Positions 25,350 through 34,978 of a stretch of 64,000 nucleotides of DNA are shown here, one piece after another. A program made the translations under genes and the position numbers. This stretch comes from Paraburkholderia sacchari (GTDB taxonomy: Bacteria > Pseudomonadota > Gammaproteobacteria > Burkholderiales > Burkholderiaceae), in the NCBI RefSeq assembly GCF_000785435.2, contig NZ_JTDB02000018.1, positions 1 through 64,000 on the forward strand, read 5' to 3'. Under the pieces are notes generated by a model, which worked only from the letters and a program-made list of their open reading frames with translations, had not been told where the DNA came from and did not search any database. Positions within the stretch are counted from its first letter, which is position 1; each line of letters begins with the position of its first letter.

Positions 25350-26686
25350 ACCCGAAACGCAAATCGGGCTCGCGTCCCGCATCGCGCTCAAGTGTGAGCA
25401 GCAGGCTCCCGGGTGCATTTGCCGCGGTGTCCGTGGTCCTGACATCGTTAGCGCTGCTTCTTCTCGCCTTCGGGCGCGCTGACGGTGCTACCGACAGCCT
25501 CGTCTGGTCGAAGGAGGAACGTGCTGTGCTGGCATCGATGCGACTGAGCACGCTCCCTGCGCCGCCGCCCGACCCGTCGAACGCTGTGGCGGACAAGCCG
25601 GACGCTGTTGCACTCGGCAAGCGGCTTTTCATGGATGTACGCCTGTCTCGCAACGGTGCGGTCTCGTGCGCCAGCTGCCATGCGCCTGACCATCAGTTTC
25701 AGGACGGATTGCCTGTCGGAAAGGGCATTGGCCTTGGTAAGCGCCGCACCATGCCTGTCGCCGCGTCGGCGTACAGCCCGTTCTTCTTCTGGGACGGGCG
25801 CAAGGACAGCCAGTGGTCTCAGGCGTTGGGTCCGATGGAGGATGCTGTCGAGCACGGAGGCAACCGCGTTCAGTTCGCGCATGTCGTGCAAACGCACTAC
25901 CAGCGCGAGTACGAGTCGTTGTTTGGCATCCTCCCGAACGTGCAGGGGTTGCCGGCCAACGCCAGCCCGCTCGGAAGCGCCGACGAGAAACAGGCCTGGG
26001 CCCGGATGACGAGCGAACAGCGCGACGCCGTCAACCGGGTCTTCGCCAACCTCGGCAAGGCCATTGCAGCCTACGAGCGGACAATGACCTACGGCGAATC
26101 CCGGTTCGACCGGTATGTCGATGCGGTTCTCGCGGATGACCGCACGGGCGAGCAAACGCTTTCAACCCAGGAGGTCAGGGGGCTACACCTCTTCATCGGC
26201 AAGGCGCAATGCGCGACGTGCCACAACGGGCCGCTCCTGAGCGACCAGGCATTCCACAACACGGGTGTTCCGGCCAGAGACCCAGCGCACCCGGATCCTG
26301 GCCGTGCGCCCGCCACAACTAGGGCTAGATCGGACGAATTCAACTGCCTGGGCCGCTACAGCGATGCGCCGCCACAAGGCTGCCAGGAGCTGAATTTCAT
26401 GGCGACCGATGACCCCGGCATGGAAGGCGCGTTCAAGACCCCGAGCTTGCGTAACGTGGCGCTGCGTGCTCCGTACATGCATGCGGGCCAGTTCGCGAGC
26501 CTTGATGCGGTAGTGCAGCACTACGTGCGTTCGCCGGCAGCGGTAGTCGGACATTCCGAGCTGGCTCGGAGTGATTCGGAGCACACCGTCCGCAGACCCA
26601 TCCGCTTGACGGAGGCGGAAATGCAGGACGTGGTCGCGTTCCTGAAAACGCTGTCCGGGCCTGTCGTGGAGCGCGCCACTCGTTAG
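25346..26686 (+). CDS. Di-haem cytochrome c peroxidase/MauG-family protein
   Basis: A 446-residue exported protein with an N-terminal hydrophobic segment (about residues 22-43). It has two c-type haem sites: CASCH (about residue 109) and CATCH (about residue 291). It also has FWDGRKDSQWSQALGPMEDA, typical of CCP/MauG enzymes that reduce hydrogen peroxide or oxidise protein residues, and KTPSLRNVALRAPYMHAGQF carrying distal ligands. It lies immediately after the FixH-like lipoprotein with overlapping codons. Regulation by the divergent AraC gene is inferred. Confidence 0.9.
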   Translation: MNPKRKSGSRPASRSSVSSRLPGAFAAVSVVLTSLALLLLAFGRADGATDSLVWSKEERAVLASMRLSTLPAPPPDPSNAVADKPDAVALGKRLFMDVRLSRNGAVSCASCHAPDHQFQDGLPVGKGIGLGKRRTMPVAASAYSPFFFWDGRKDSQWSQALGPMEDAVEHGGNRVQFAHVVQTHYQREYESLFGILPNVQGLPANASPLGSADEKQAWARMTSEQRDAVNRVFANLGKAIAAYERTMTYGESRFDRYVDAVLADDRTGEQTLSTQEVRGLHLFIGKAQCATCHNGPLLSDQAFHNTGVPARDPAHPDPGRAPATTRARSDEFNCLGRYSDAPPQGCQELNFMATDDPGMEGAFKTPSLRNVALRAPYMHAGQFASLDAVVQHYVRSPAAVVGHSELARSDSEHTVRRPIRLTEAEMQDVVAFLKTLSGPVVERATR

Positions 26687-26785
26687 TCCGAAAGAGAAAG
26701 CCTTATTTTTCCGGGAGCAGCGGGCCGCGGCGTGACGCTGGTAGACTCCGGCCGGCATTTTGTACCCATTCACCGGAGTTCATTC

Positions 26786-27043
26786 ATGCACCGAAACCTG
26801 CTTCGCACCTGTATTGGCGCTGCCATGTGTCTGCTCGGCGCTTGCAGTGCCGCGAGTTCCACTAGCTCGTCGAATGCGGTCGGCGCAGGTCGCGACGCAC
26901 ACGGATGCATCGGATCCGCAGGCTATTCGTGGTGCGAGTACACGCAGCGCTGCGAACGCCCCTGGGAACTCGCAAAACAGAAAGGCTTTGCCACATCCGA
27001 GGCGAACTTCGCGCAGTACTGCTCCACTGGAGCGGTCAGGTAA
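26786..27043 (+). CDS. Small cysteine-rich lipoprotein
   Basis: An 85-residue protein with a lipoprotein signal (CLLGAC) and the conserved block GCIGSAGYSWCEYTQRCERP followed by WELA. This block is common in small exported proteins of proteobacteria, sometimes annotated as peptidase-like without evidence. The paired cysteines probably form disulfides in the periplasm. The ATG at 26786 has CCGGAG upstream. A hairpin terminator follows. Confidence 0.75.
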   Translation: MHRNLLRTCIGAAMCLLGACSAASSTSSSNAVGAGRDAHGCIGSAGYSWCEYTQRCERPWELAKQKGFATSEANFAQYCSTGAVR

Positions 27044-27049
27044 ACAGCG

Positions 27050-27072
27050 AACCGGCCCCGCAGGGCCGGTTT
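27050..27072 (+). terminator. Terminator of the small lipoprotein gene
   Basis: AACCGGCCC, loop CGCA, GGGCCGGTT plus T, six bases after the stop. Confidence 0.8.
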
Positions 27073-27197
27073 CTCCAATACGAAAGCTTCTGATTGTTAT
27101 TCAGGACATCGTCTCATCTGTGTCTTTCAGATGAAAGGCGGCGCGATGGACCTCCTTCGTGATCCATCGCGTAGCCCGCGAGCGTCAGGTCTGAAAG

Positions 27198-27509
27198 TCA
27201 GGCCTTCTTGACGTAGGAGTTACACCACCCCTTCGCATACACCAGCTTGCCGCCATACGCGAGGCAGGGTCCGGTCGCTGCGCCGGCCTTGCCCTGATAC
27301 AGCTGACAAGAGACACAGGTCTGCCCGACCTGATACTTGGGGAATTTCGCTTTGTCGACTTTGGTGGCGTCTTCCTTGTAACCGAGAGCCTGCGCAGTGG
27401 GGTCGCTTTCGGAAAGCAGCGGGGCGTCTGCGCGCGACTCGGTGGAAAGTACCGTGGTCGACGCGACAGAGGCGGCAATGATCATGAAGCGCCGGCGAGA
27501 GACTGGCAT
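27198..27509 (-). CDS. High-potential iron-sulfur protein (HiPIP)
   Basis: A 103-residue periplasmic electron carrier. A Tat signal is present (SRRRFMIIAASVASTTVLS). The mature part has the four cluster cysteines in the HiPIP spacing: TCVSCQLYQGK, GPCLAYGGK, KGWCNSY. It holds one [4Fe-4S] cluster cycling between 2+ and 3+. The gene stands alone. Confidence 0.93.
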   Translation of the reverse strand: MPVSRRRFMIIAASVASTTVLSTESRADAPLLSESDPTAQALGYKEDATKVDKAKFPKYQVGQTCVSCQLYQGKAGAATGPCLAYGGKLVYAKGWCNSYVKKA

Positions 27510-27692
27510 GACATGGACTCCTGTATGTGAGGGGATCCAACGGGAGCCGGCGAATCACCAGGCGCATGTCAGGCATGGCTCCGGGTCCGCACTTCGAGTG
27601 TCTCCCGTCGTGCATCGACTTCGACAACACTGGTGCGGGAATCAATGTATCACGGCGTGACATATGAATGCACGCCGTGTGTGAGCGCCGGG

Positions 27693-28415
27693 TCAGCCGT
27701 GGGCTTGCGCCTCTCGCAAGCTGGCAAGCGATTCGCGCTGATTGCCTTCGGCGTCGAAGTTGCCCGCGTCGAGCCACGCTTCGAACCCGCGCTTCACAAC
27801 GGGCCAGTCCTTGTCGATGATGGCGTACCACGCGGTGTCGCGGCTGCGCCCCTTGTAAACAATGGCCTGCCTGAAGATGCCTTCGAACTGGAACCCCAAG
27901 CGCAGCGCGGTCTGGCGCGACGGCGCATTGAGGCTGTCGCATTTCCACTCGTAGCGGCGGTAGCCCAATTCGTCGAATGCGTATCGCATCAGAAGATACT
28001 GTGCCTCGGTGGAGAGCGCCGTGCGCTTGAGCCGCGGGGAGAACGTGACGTTGCCGACTTCGATCACGCCATTCGCCGGATCGATGCGCATGAGCGAGAG
28101 CGTGCCCACGGCCTTGCCGCTCGCGCGATCGACGATTGCGTAATGCAGCGGATCGGCGGAGGCCGCCGCGCCCGCGAAGTACGAGCGATACGACGCGAGA
28201 TCGGTGAACGGGCCGATCGTCAGGTAGGTCCAGTCGCGCCCGTCCGTGGCCTGGCTGTATGCGTGGAAAAGGTCGGCGGCGTGCCGTTCGACGTCGATGG
28301 GCTCGAGGCGGCAGCGCGTGCCCTCGATGCTCACGCGCGCGGGCCGCTCGCGCACCGTCCAGCCGGAAAGGGCAACGCCTATGGGTTGTTCGTACTCGTT
28401 CGTTCTCGTTGCCAT
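27693..28415 (-). CDS. GNAT-family N-acetyltransferase (RimJ/RimL-like)
   Basis: A 240-residue protein from the ATG at 28415. TRCRLEPIDVERHAADLFHA, AIVDRASGKAVGTLSLMRID, EVGNVTFSPRLKRTALSTEA and YRRYEWKCDSLNAPSRQTAL (then RLGFQFEG) form the Acetyltransf_3 fold that acetylates protein N-termini or small amines using acetyl-CoA. A longer open frame upstream lacks homology. The substrate is unknown. Confidence 0.88.
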   Translation of the reverse strand: MATRTNEYEQPIGVALSGWTVRERPARVSIEGTRCRLEPIDVERHAADLFHAYSQATDGRDWTYLTIGPFTDLASYRSYFAGAAASADPLHYAIVDRASGKAVGTLSLMRIDPANGVIEVGNVTFSPRLKRTALSTEAQYLLMRYAFDELGYRRYEWKCDSLNAPSRQTALRLGFQFEGIFRQAIVYKGRSRDTAWYAIIDKDWPVVKRGFEAWLDAGNFDAEGNQRESLASLREAQAHG

Positions 28416-28772
28416 GCCTGACATGCTCCGTTTGCGCGACACCATTGATCGGGAATGAACACTAAAGTACCGCGCCCGTGGCCCCCTGCAAAGATCCACG
28501 GAGCGTGTCTCCGTTGGGGCCACATGGCTGCAGTGCGCATGCCGCAGGAAATTTCGAGCGATGTGTAACCCGTTGCGCGTCGCCGGCGAATTAGCCTGAA
28601 CGGACCCGCAGGCGAGAGGTGCAAGCGGGCAGGTTCATTGGCGGAGAACGAAAGCGTGAGCTGGGCGGACACAGCGGCGGGATGGATGCAGGCCGATGAG
28701 CGTGACGTGCGAGGCAAGCAAGGGCCGCATGGCATGCGCCGTGCGGCCCGCGCTATTGCGGCGGCGGACGGC

Positions 28773-29462
28773 ATGGGCTACGCTCTGTCGACCGCGCCCG
28801 TGCTGGACGGCGGCAACCTTGGCGCCGCCGCGTGCAAGCCTGCTGCAAGCGTCATAGCGGGTGCGGAGCTTGGCGCGCGCGCGCCATCCCTTCGGCCGGA
28901 GCACACAGGGCGCCCTTTGCATCCCGCGGAAATCCGTCTCAAAGCACTGTTCGTCGACGGTCTCGAAGGCGACGCCGACGCCTACCGCCTTTTCCTCCAG
29001 GAACTCACGCGGCATTTGCGCGGCTTTCTGCGCCGCCGCATTCCGCAATTGCACGAGGACGTGGAAGACCTCGTGCAGGAGATTTTGCTCGCGGTGCACA
29101 ACGCGCGTCACACGTGGCGTTCCGATGAACCGCTGACCGCCTGGGTGCACGCCATCGCCCGCTATAAACTGATGGATTTTTTTCGCTCGCGCTCGCGCCG
29201 CGAATCGCTGAACGACCCTCTCGATGACCATACCGACCTGTTCGCCACCGCCGACGACGAACCGGCGCAGGCGCGCCGCGACATCGGCAAGCTGCTCGAC
29301 CAGTTGCCGGACAAGCAGCGCCTGCCCATCGTTCACGTGAAGCTCGAAGGACGTTCGGTGGTGGAAGCCGCACAGCTCACGGGGCTGTCGGAGTCGGCCG
29401 TGAAGGTGGGCATCCACCGTGGCCTGAAGGCGCTCGCCGCGCGTATCCGGGGGGCGCAATGA
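28773..29462 (+). CDS. ECF-family RNA polymerase sigma factor
   Basis: Sigma region 2 (RLFLQELTRHLRGFLRRRIP, EDVEDLVQEILLAVHNAR, LTAWVHAIARYKLMDFFRSR) and region 4 (LLDQLPDKQRLPIVHVKLEG, EAAQLTGLSESAVKVGIHRG) are clear, while sigma-1 and sigma-3 are absent. The downstream DUF1109 gene overlaps by four bases, as in SigF/NrsF pairs. The start is uncertain: the frame is open from 28638, but the first 45 codons look non-coding, so the ATG at 28773 (MGYALSTAP) is preferred. Direct autoregulation is likely. Confidence 0.88.
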   Translation: MGYALSTAPVLDGGNLGAAACKPAASVIAGAELGARAPSLRPEHTGRPLHPAEIRLKALFVDGLEGDADAYRLFLQELTRHLRGFLRRRIPQLHEDVEDLVQEILLAVHNARHTWRSDEPLTAWVHAIARYKLMDFFRSRSRRESLNDPLDDHTDLFATADDEPAQARRDIGKLLDQLPDKQRLPIVHVKLEGRSVVEAAQLTGLSESAVKVGIHRGLKALAARIRGAQ

Positions 29463-30100
29463 AAACCGACGACCTGATCAATCTGCTTTCCACGGGCGTC
29501 GCGCGCGTGGATCGCAAGGCGGTCCTGCGCCGCTTCGCGCGCGCGCTGCCGCTTGGGCTGGCCGGATCGCTCGCGATCGTCATGATGGTGTTCGGTGTGC
29601 GGCCCGACCTCATGAGCGTGGCGCAAACGCCGATCTTCTGGGCCAAGCTCGCCTTCCCGCTTGCCGTGACGCTCACTGCCGCGCTGGTCGTGAGCCGGCT
29701 GGGACGCCCGGGCGTGCGCGGCGGCTACGCGTGGGCGCTGGTGGCCGCGCCCTTCGTTTGCGTGTGGCTGGCGGGGTGGCTCACGCTGGGCGCCGCCGCG
29801 CCAGCCGAGCGCGTGCCGCTCATGCTCGGCACGTCGTGGCGCACGTGCCCGTTCAACATCCTGCTGCTTTCGGTGCCCACCTTCGCGGCGGTGTTCTGGG
29901 CCGCGCGGGGCCTCGCGCCCACGCGCCCGCGCCTCGCCGGCGCCGCTGCGGGCCTCTTTGCAAGCGGGCTGGCCACCATTGCCTATTGCGTGCACTGCCC
30001 GGAAATGAGCCCGGCGTTCTGGAGCATCTGGTACGCGATCGGCATGCTGTTGCCTGCTGCGCTGGGAGCGTGGCTCGGGCCGCGGCTGTTGCGCTGGTAA
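29459..30100 (+). CDS. DUF1109 (NrsF-type) membrane anti-sigma factor
   Basis: A 213-residue protein with a cytoplasmic N-terminus (KTDDLINLLSTGVARVDRKA) and six membrane segments. NrsF of Caulobacter holds its ECF sigma factor at the membrane and senses heavy metals or oxidants through cysteines. Here Cys residues occur in WRTCPFN and in the family motif YCVHCPEMSPAFWSIWYAIG. It overlaps the sigma gene by ATGA, supporting a regulator pair. Confidence 0.88.
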   Translation: MKTDDLINLLSTGVARVDRKAVLRRFARALPLGLAGSLAIVMMVFGVRPDLMSVAQTPIFWAKLAFPLAVTLTAALVVSRLGRPGVRGGYAWALVAAPFVCVWLAGWLTLGAAAPAERVPLMLGTSWRTCPFNILLLSVPTFAAVFWAARGLAPTRPRLAGAAAGLFASGLATIAYCVHCPEMSPAFWSIWYAIGMLLPAALGAWLGPRLLRW

Positions 30101-30174
30101 GTTGGCCGCGCTGCTGACAGGCCGGCGCTCGCGTGGCCCAGCCCGAAGCAAGGGACGAGCCACGCCCGCAATGC

Positions 30175-31575
30175 TCAGCGCCCCTCGATACCGCCCGAGA
30201 CCGCTGCGTTGCTTCGCAGTTCCTGTGCATCGCCGGTTTCAGGCTTGATGTCTTCGAGCGCGGCGCGGCTCGTTTCCACGCGCAGCACGAGAATGGCCGC
30301 GCACAGCACCGCAAGAACGCCGCTCACCATGGCGATCACGCCCGACACGCCGAATCGCTCGTACAGCAGCAACGCGAGCCACGGCGTGACGATCGACGAG
30401 GCGCGCCCGACCGTTCCGGCCACGCCCGTGCCGCGCAGCCGCACCTCGGTGGGGAACAGCTCGGGAATGTAGCCGAACAGGCCCAGCGTGCAGATCGTGT
30501 AGATCGCGCTCACGAGGCAGAAGCCCACGAACATGATGGCGGCGGGGTCGCGCAGCGTCACGTAGACCCAGCCGAGCGCGACGCTCACGACCGAGGAGAT
30601 CAGGATGCCGCGCGCGCGGCCCACGCGATCGGCGATCAGATAGCCGATCAGGCCGCCCACGGGCGAGCCCACCGACATCACGAACACGAAGCCGAGCGAC
30701 TTGACGACCGAGAGCCCTTGCGCGACGAAAAACGTCGGCAGCCATGCGATAAATCCGTACAAGCCCACGTTCACGCCCACGGCCGTGAGCGCCGCCACGA
30801 CCGTGCGGCTGCGCATGCCCTTCGCGAACAACACGCCGAGCGGCACCTTGCCCTTGTTCAGATCGACGGCGCGCTGCACGGGCGGCAATTCACCCACCTG
30901 CGCACTGACCTCGCGCTCGATCGCGGCAAGCGTGGCTTGCGCCTCGTCGAGCCGGCCGACCGATTCGAGCCAGCGCGGCGACTCGGGCATGCGGTGCCGC
31001 AGGAACCAGACGACGAGCGCGCCCACGCCGGCGAGCGCGAACATATAGCGCCAGCCAAGATGCGGAATGACCCAGTAGCCCGCCGCGAGCGCCGCGAACA
31101 GGCCGCTATTGGTGATGATGGCGAGCAACGATACCCACTTGCCGCGCGTGGCGGGCGGCACGAATTCGGCTAGCGTGCCCGCCGCGACGACGAGTTCCGC
31201 GCCCAGGCCCAGACCCATGATGAAGCGCAGCCCGATGAGCCATTCGATGTTGGGAGCAAAGCACGCGGCGATGGACGCGAGCCCGAACACGGCAAGGTTG
31301 AGCTGATACGAATAGCGTCGGCCGAGCCGGTCGCCGAGCCAGCCCGCAATGAACGCGCCGAGCATCATGCCGACGAACGTGGAGGACACGAACATCGCGC
31401 CGTGGTGAAGGTCGGTGAAACCCTCCTTGACCATGGCCGCAACGGAGCCATTGGCGAGATAGATGTCGAAGGCGTCGAGAAACGCGCCGCCGGCGATGAG
31501 ACCGAGAATCTTCCAGTGGAAGCGGGAAATGGGCAGCCTGTCCAAACGCCCGGCGGCGTTGACCGGATGTTGCAT
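30175..31575 (-). CDS. MFS transporter (sugar/acid porter type)
   Basis: A 466-residue importer with 12 predicted helices. The loop 2-3 motif GWLGDRLGRRYSYQLNL and the internal PESPRWLESVGRLDEAQATL are typical of the sugar-porter/aromatic-acid branch. GGAG lies before the ATG. It is the last gene of the minus-strand run with hydratase, acyl-CoA dehydrogenase and CoA-transferase, so it probably imports the acid these enzymes degrade (inferred). Confidence 0.9.
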   Translation of the reverse strand: MQHPVNAAGRLDRLPISRFHWKILGLIAGGAFLDAFDIYLANGSVAAMVKEGFTDLHHGAMFVSSTFVGMMLGAFIAGWLGDRLGRRYSYQLNLAVFGLASIAACFAPNIEWLIGLRFIMGLGLGAELVVAAGTLAEFVPPATRGKWVSLLAIITNSGLFAALAAGYWVIPHLGWRYMFALAGVGALVVWFLRHRMPESPRWLESVGRLDEAQATLAAIEREVSAQVGELPPVQRAVDLNKGKVPLGVLFAKGMRSRTVVAALTAVGVNVGLYGFIAWLPTFFVAQGLSVVKSLGFVFVMSVGSPVGGLIGYLIADRVGRARGILISSVVSVALGWVYVTLRDPAAIMFVGFCLVSAIYTICTLGLFGYIPELFPTEVRLRGTGVAGTVGRASSIVTPWLALLLYERFGVSGVIAMVSGVLAVLCAAILVLRVETSRAALEDIKPETGDAQELRSNAAVSGGIEGR

Positions 31576-31709
31576 GGTGTTGTCTCCTGAATGGATTCGC
31601 CGCGAAGTTGTTATTTTTTTGCGGCTTGCATATCGTCCAATAAATTCTGGACTACTACGGTATTAAGTGATTTTCGGCCGATCAGTGTCGATGAAGCCGC
31701 ATGGCGAAA

Positions 31710-32888
31710 TCAAACCGTACCGCTCTCTCGCAGCGTGCGAATGCGCGCTTCGTCGTAACCGAGTTCTTGCAGGATGGCGTCGGTGTGCTGGCCGAGCGCG
31801 GGCACGGGATCCATGCGCGGGTTATCGGTGCGCGTCGCGCCCGGCGGCAGCAGCGCGGGAATCTCGCCGGCCGGCGTGTCCACGCGCGTCCAGCGCTCGC
31901 GCGCGGCGAGCTGTGCGTGTTCCCAAACTGCGTGCATGTCGTTGATATGCGCGTTCGCGATCTTCGCTTCTTCCAGCCGCTCGATCACGTCGCCGGCCGT
32001 GAGCGCGCCAAACGCCGTTTCGATCAGCTTGGCCAGTTTCGCGCGATGCGTCACGCGGCGGCTGTTCGAGCAGAACCGCTCGTCCTCGGCCAGCGCCGGT
32101 TGGCGCAGGACCGTTTCGCAGAAGCTCTTCCATTCGCGCTCGTTTTGCAGGCCGAGCATGACGGACTTTCCGTCGCCGGCCTTGAACGGCCCGTACGGAT
32201 AGATCGTTGCGTGCGCCGCGCCGTTGCGCTGCGGCGGCGTCTGGCCGTCGATCGCGTAGTAGAGCGGGTAGCCCATCCACTCGACCATGCATTCCAGCAT
32301 CGACACGTCGATACGCCGGCCGCGCCCGGTCTTGCCGCGCTCGATGAGCGCCGCGAGGATGCTCGAATACGCATGCATGCCGGCCGAGATATCGGCGATC
32401 GAGCAGCCGGCCTTGGCCGGCTCGTCGGGCGAGCCGGTGATGCTGAGAAAGCCGGACTCGCTCTGGATCAGCAGGTCATAGGCTTTCTTGTCGCGATACG
32501 GGCCGTCGCTGCCGTAGCCGGAGATATCGCACACGATCAGGCGCGGGTAGCGCTCGCGCAGCGTCTCGTAGTCGAGCCCGAGGCGCTGCGTGGCGCCGGG
32601 CGCGAGATTCTGCACGAATACGTCGGCGTCGTCGAGCAGCGCGTGCACGATGGCGAGCGCCTCGGCGCGCTTCACGTCTAGCGTGAGGCTTTCTTTCGAG
32701 CGGTTGGTCCAGACGAAATGCGAAGCGAGGCCGTGCACGCGTTCGTCGTAGCCGCGCGCGAAGTCGCCCGCGCCAGGGCGCTCGACCTTGATGACGCGCG
32801 CGCCCAGATCCGCGAGCTGGCGGGTGCAGAAGGGCGCGGCGATCGCATGCTCGAACGTGACGACCTTGATGCCTTCGAGAGGGCGCAT
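31710..32888 (-). CDS. Family III (CaiB/BaiF) CoA-transferase
   Basis: A 392-residue enzyme from the ATG at 32888 with GGAG upstream. LEGIKVVTFEHAIAAPFCTR, QLADLGARVIKVERPGAGDF, LTLDVKRAEALAIVHALLDD (catalytic Asp after the Lys/Leu-rich turn) and GYGSDGPYRDKKAYDLLIQ are family III signatures. It moves CoA between carboxylic acids through a mixed anhydride and thioester on the Asp. It is probably the activating step for the pathway of this operon. Confidence 0.92.
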   Translation of the reverse strand: MRPLEGIKVVTFEHAIAAPFCTRQLADLGARVIKVERPGAGDFARGYDERVHGLASHFVWTNRSKESLTLDVKRAEALAIVHALLDDADVFVQNLAPGATQRLGLDYETLRERYPRLIVCDISGYGSDGPYRDKKAYDLLIQSESGFLSITGSPDEPAKAGCSIADISAGMHAYSSILAALIERGKTGRGRRIDVSMLECMVEWMGYPLYYAIDGQTPPQRNGAAHATIYPYGPFKAGDGKSVMLGLQNEREWKSFCETVLRQPALAEDERFCSNSRRVTHRAKLAKLIETAFGALTAGDVIERLEEAKIANAHINDMHAVWEHAQLAARERWTRVDTPAGEIPALLPPGATRTDNPRMDPVPALGQHTDAILQELGYDEARIRTLRESGTV

Positions 32889-32917
32889 GAGAGTCTCCGT
32901 GGTGCAGTCACAAGCGA

Positions 32918-34078
32918 TCAGAACGAACGCGGCAGGTCGAGAATATGTTCGGCCACGTACGAGAGAATCAGGTTCGTCGAGATCGGCGCGACCTGATAGA
33001 GACGCGTCTCGCGGAACTTGCGCTCCACGTCGTATTCGCAGGCGAAGCCGAAGCCGCCGTGGAATTGCAGGCAGGCGTTCGCAGCTTCCCACGACGCGTC
33101 CGCGGCGAGCAGCTTGGCCATGTTCGCCTGCGCGCCGCACGGCTCGTGCGCATCGAAGCGGCGCGCCGCCTCGAAGCGCATCAGGTTGGCAGCTTCCACG
33201 TTGACGAACGCGCGCGCGATGGGGAACTGCACGCCCTGGTTCTGGCCGATCGGGCGGCCGAATACCTGGCGATCCTTCACATATTGCGAGACCTTGTCGA
33301 TGAACCAGTAGCCGTCGCCGATGCACTCGGCGGCAATCAGCGTGCGTTCGGCGTTCAGCCCGTCGAGAATGTATTTGAAACCCTTGCCTTCCTCGCCGAT
33401 CAGGTTCTCGGCGGGGATCTCGAGGTTGTCGAAAAAGAGTTCGTTGGTTTCGTGATTGACCATGTTCAGGATCGGCTGCACGGTCAGCCCCTTGCCGATG
33501 GCTTCATGCAGATCGACCATGAAAATCGACATGCCGTCGCTTTTCTTCGTCACGTCCGAGAGCGGCGTGGTGCGCGCGAGCAGGATCATGAGGTCGGAGT
33601 GCTGCACGCGCGAGATCCACACCTTCTGACCGTTGATCACGTAGCGATCGCTTTTGCGCACGGCCGTGGTCTTGATCTTCGTGGTGTCGGTGCCGGTGGT
33701 GGGCTCGGTCACGCCCATCGATTGCAGGCGCAGCTCGCCGCTCGCGATCCTGGGCAGATACTGGCGCTTCTGCTCGTCCGAGCCGTGGCGCAGCAGCGTG
33801 CCCATGTTGTACATCTGGCCGTGGCAGGCGCCGGAGTTGCCGCCGCTGCGATTGATCTCCTCCATGATGACCGAGGCCTCGGTGAGGCCGAGGCCTGAGC
33901 CGCCGTATTCCTGCGGGATCAGCGCAGCGAGCCAGCCCGCTTTCGTGAGTGCGTCGACGAAGGCTTCGGGATAGCCGCGCTCCTCGTCGATCTTGCGGAA
34001 ATACTCGGCCGGAAACTGGCCGCACAAATCGCGCACGGCTTCGCGGATATCCTGGTAGTGATCGGTGGCTTCTTTCAT
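32918..34078 (-). CDS. Acyl-CoA dehydrogenase
   Basis: A 386-residue flavoprotein: ALIPQEYGGSGLGLTEASVI, SMGVTEPTTGTDTTKIKTTA (FAD-binding region), VINGQKVWISRVQHSDLMI, QVFGRPIGQNQGVQFPIA and QFHGGFGFACEYDVERKFRE. The catalytic base (Glu in most relatives) falls in the last block. It introduces a double bond into an acyl-CoA. It lies between the hydratase and CoA-transferase genes with short gaps, supporting a three-step conversion of one acid. Confidence 0.93.
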   Translation of the reverse strand: MKEATDHYQDIREAVRDLCGQFPAEYFRKIDEERGYPEAFVDALTKAGWLAALIPQEYGGSGLGLTEASVIMEEINRSGGNSGACHGQMYNMGTLLRHGSDEQKRQYLPRIASGELRLQSMGVTEPTTGTDTTKIKTTAVRKSDRYVINGQKVWISRVQHSDLMILLARTTPLSDVTKKSDGMSIFMVDLHEAIGKGLTVQPILNMVNHETNELFFDNLEIPAENLIGEEGKGFKYILDGLNAERTLIAAECIGDGYWFIDKVSQYVKDRQVFGRPIGQNQGVQFPIARAFVNVEAANLMRFEAARRFDAHEPCGAQANMAKLLAADASWEAANACLQFHGGFGFACEYDVERKFRETRLYQVAPISTNLILSYVAEHILDLPRSF

Positions 34079-34114
34079 CGTTTGGATTCCTGCGTATATC
34101 AGGGTGGATTGCGT

Positions 34115-34978
34115 TCAGGCGAGCACAGCGAGCGCCGACATGGTCAGCGAGCCTTCGTGATCTTTAGCCCAGAGTTCGATGGACTGGCCGTCCGCTGCGC
34201 GGCGGCCGCATACGGTGAAGGCATGCCCGAGGAAGGTCGGGCGCACGGCCTTGTAGCGGTACTCGCGCACGACGGCATCGGGTGCGAAGCGCGCCACCGT
34301 GTCGAGCAGCAGTGTGGCGATCAGCGGCCCATGCACGACGAGGTCCGGGTAGCCCTCCACGTTGCGCGCGTAGTCGCGGTCGTAATGAATGCGATGGCCG
34401 TTGAAGGTGAGCGCCGAATAGCGGAACAGCAGCGCTTCGGTGGGGTGGATCTCGCGCTGCCAGTCGATGTGAACGTCGGTGTGAACGTCGGCGGGAACCG
34501 GCGCGGGCGCTGGCTGCGGCTGGCCTGGCTGCGCGCTCTCGCGATATACGATGTCCTGCTCTTCGCGGATCGTGCTGACGCCATCGGCAATGATTTCGTG
34601 CTCGACGGTGACGAACGCGAGACGCCCGCTGCGTCCCGCCTTGTGCTCGACGCGAATCACGCGCGATATGCGCTGCGCCTGCGCGCCGATCACGAGCGGC
34701 GCATTGAACGTCATGCGCCCGCCCGCCGCCATGCGCCGTGGCAGGCCGAGATCGGGAAGGAAGCCGCCCTTGTGCGGATGCCCGTCGGGGCCCAGCTCGG
34801 CTTGCGGCGCGGCGGACCAGAAATAGAGCCAGTGCCAGATGGGGGGAAGCGCGTCGCCCGGTCCCGGCGTGCGGCCGCTGTCGAGCGTGGCGGCCAGCGC
34901 GGCAGCGGGTGCGGGGGATATGAGGTCGGTGACCGTCTGAACCGGCTGTATGAGCGGTTCCGGCAGCGGATGGTTCAT
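34115..34978 (-). CDS. HTD2/MaoC-like hot-dog hydratase (mesaconyl-CoA hydratase type)
   Basis: A 287-residue protein from the ATG at 34978 with GGAG six bases upstream. The order LPPIWHWLYFWSAAPQAELG, GFLPDLGLPRRMAAGGRMTF, REEQDIVYRE, and the C-terminal FRYSALTFNGHRIHYDRDYA plus VHGPLIATLLLDTVARF fits the FAS1-like/HTD2 dehydratases that hydrate enoyl-CoA thioesters, including mesaconyl-C4-CoA hydratase. It is the first gene of the operon and divergent from a LysR gene. The actual substrate is inferred. Confidence 0.82.
   Translation of the reverse strand: MNHPLPEPLIQPVQTVTDLISPAPAAALAATLDSGRTPGPGDALPPIWHWLYFWSAAPQAELGPDGHPHKGGFLPDLGLPRRMAAGGRMTFNAPLVIGAQAQRISRVIRVEHKAGRSGRLAFVTVEHEIIADGVSTIREEQDIVYRESAQPGQPQPAPAPVPADVHTDVHIDWQREIHPTEALLFRYSALTFNGHRIHYDRDYARNVEGYPDLVVHGPLIATLLLDTVARFAPDAVVREYRYKAVRPTFLGHAFTVCGRRAADGQSIELWAKDHEGSLTMSALAVLA

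Noticed and set aside
29333..31173. Long frames on opposite strands over the anti-sigma and MFS genes
   Set aside because: Composition (His/Arg/Ala-rich without hydrophobic segments) is that of high-GC shadows of the membrane-protein genes.
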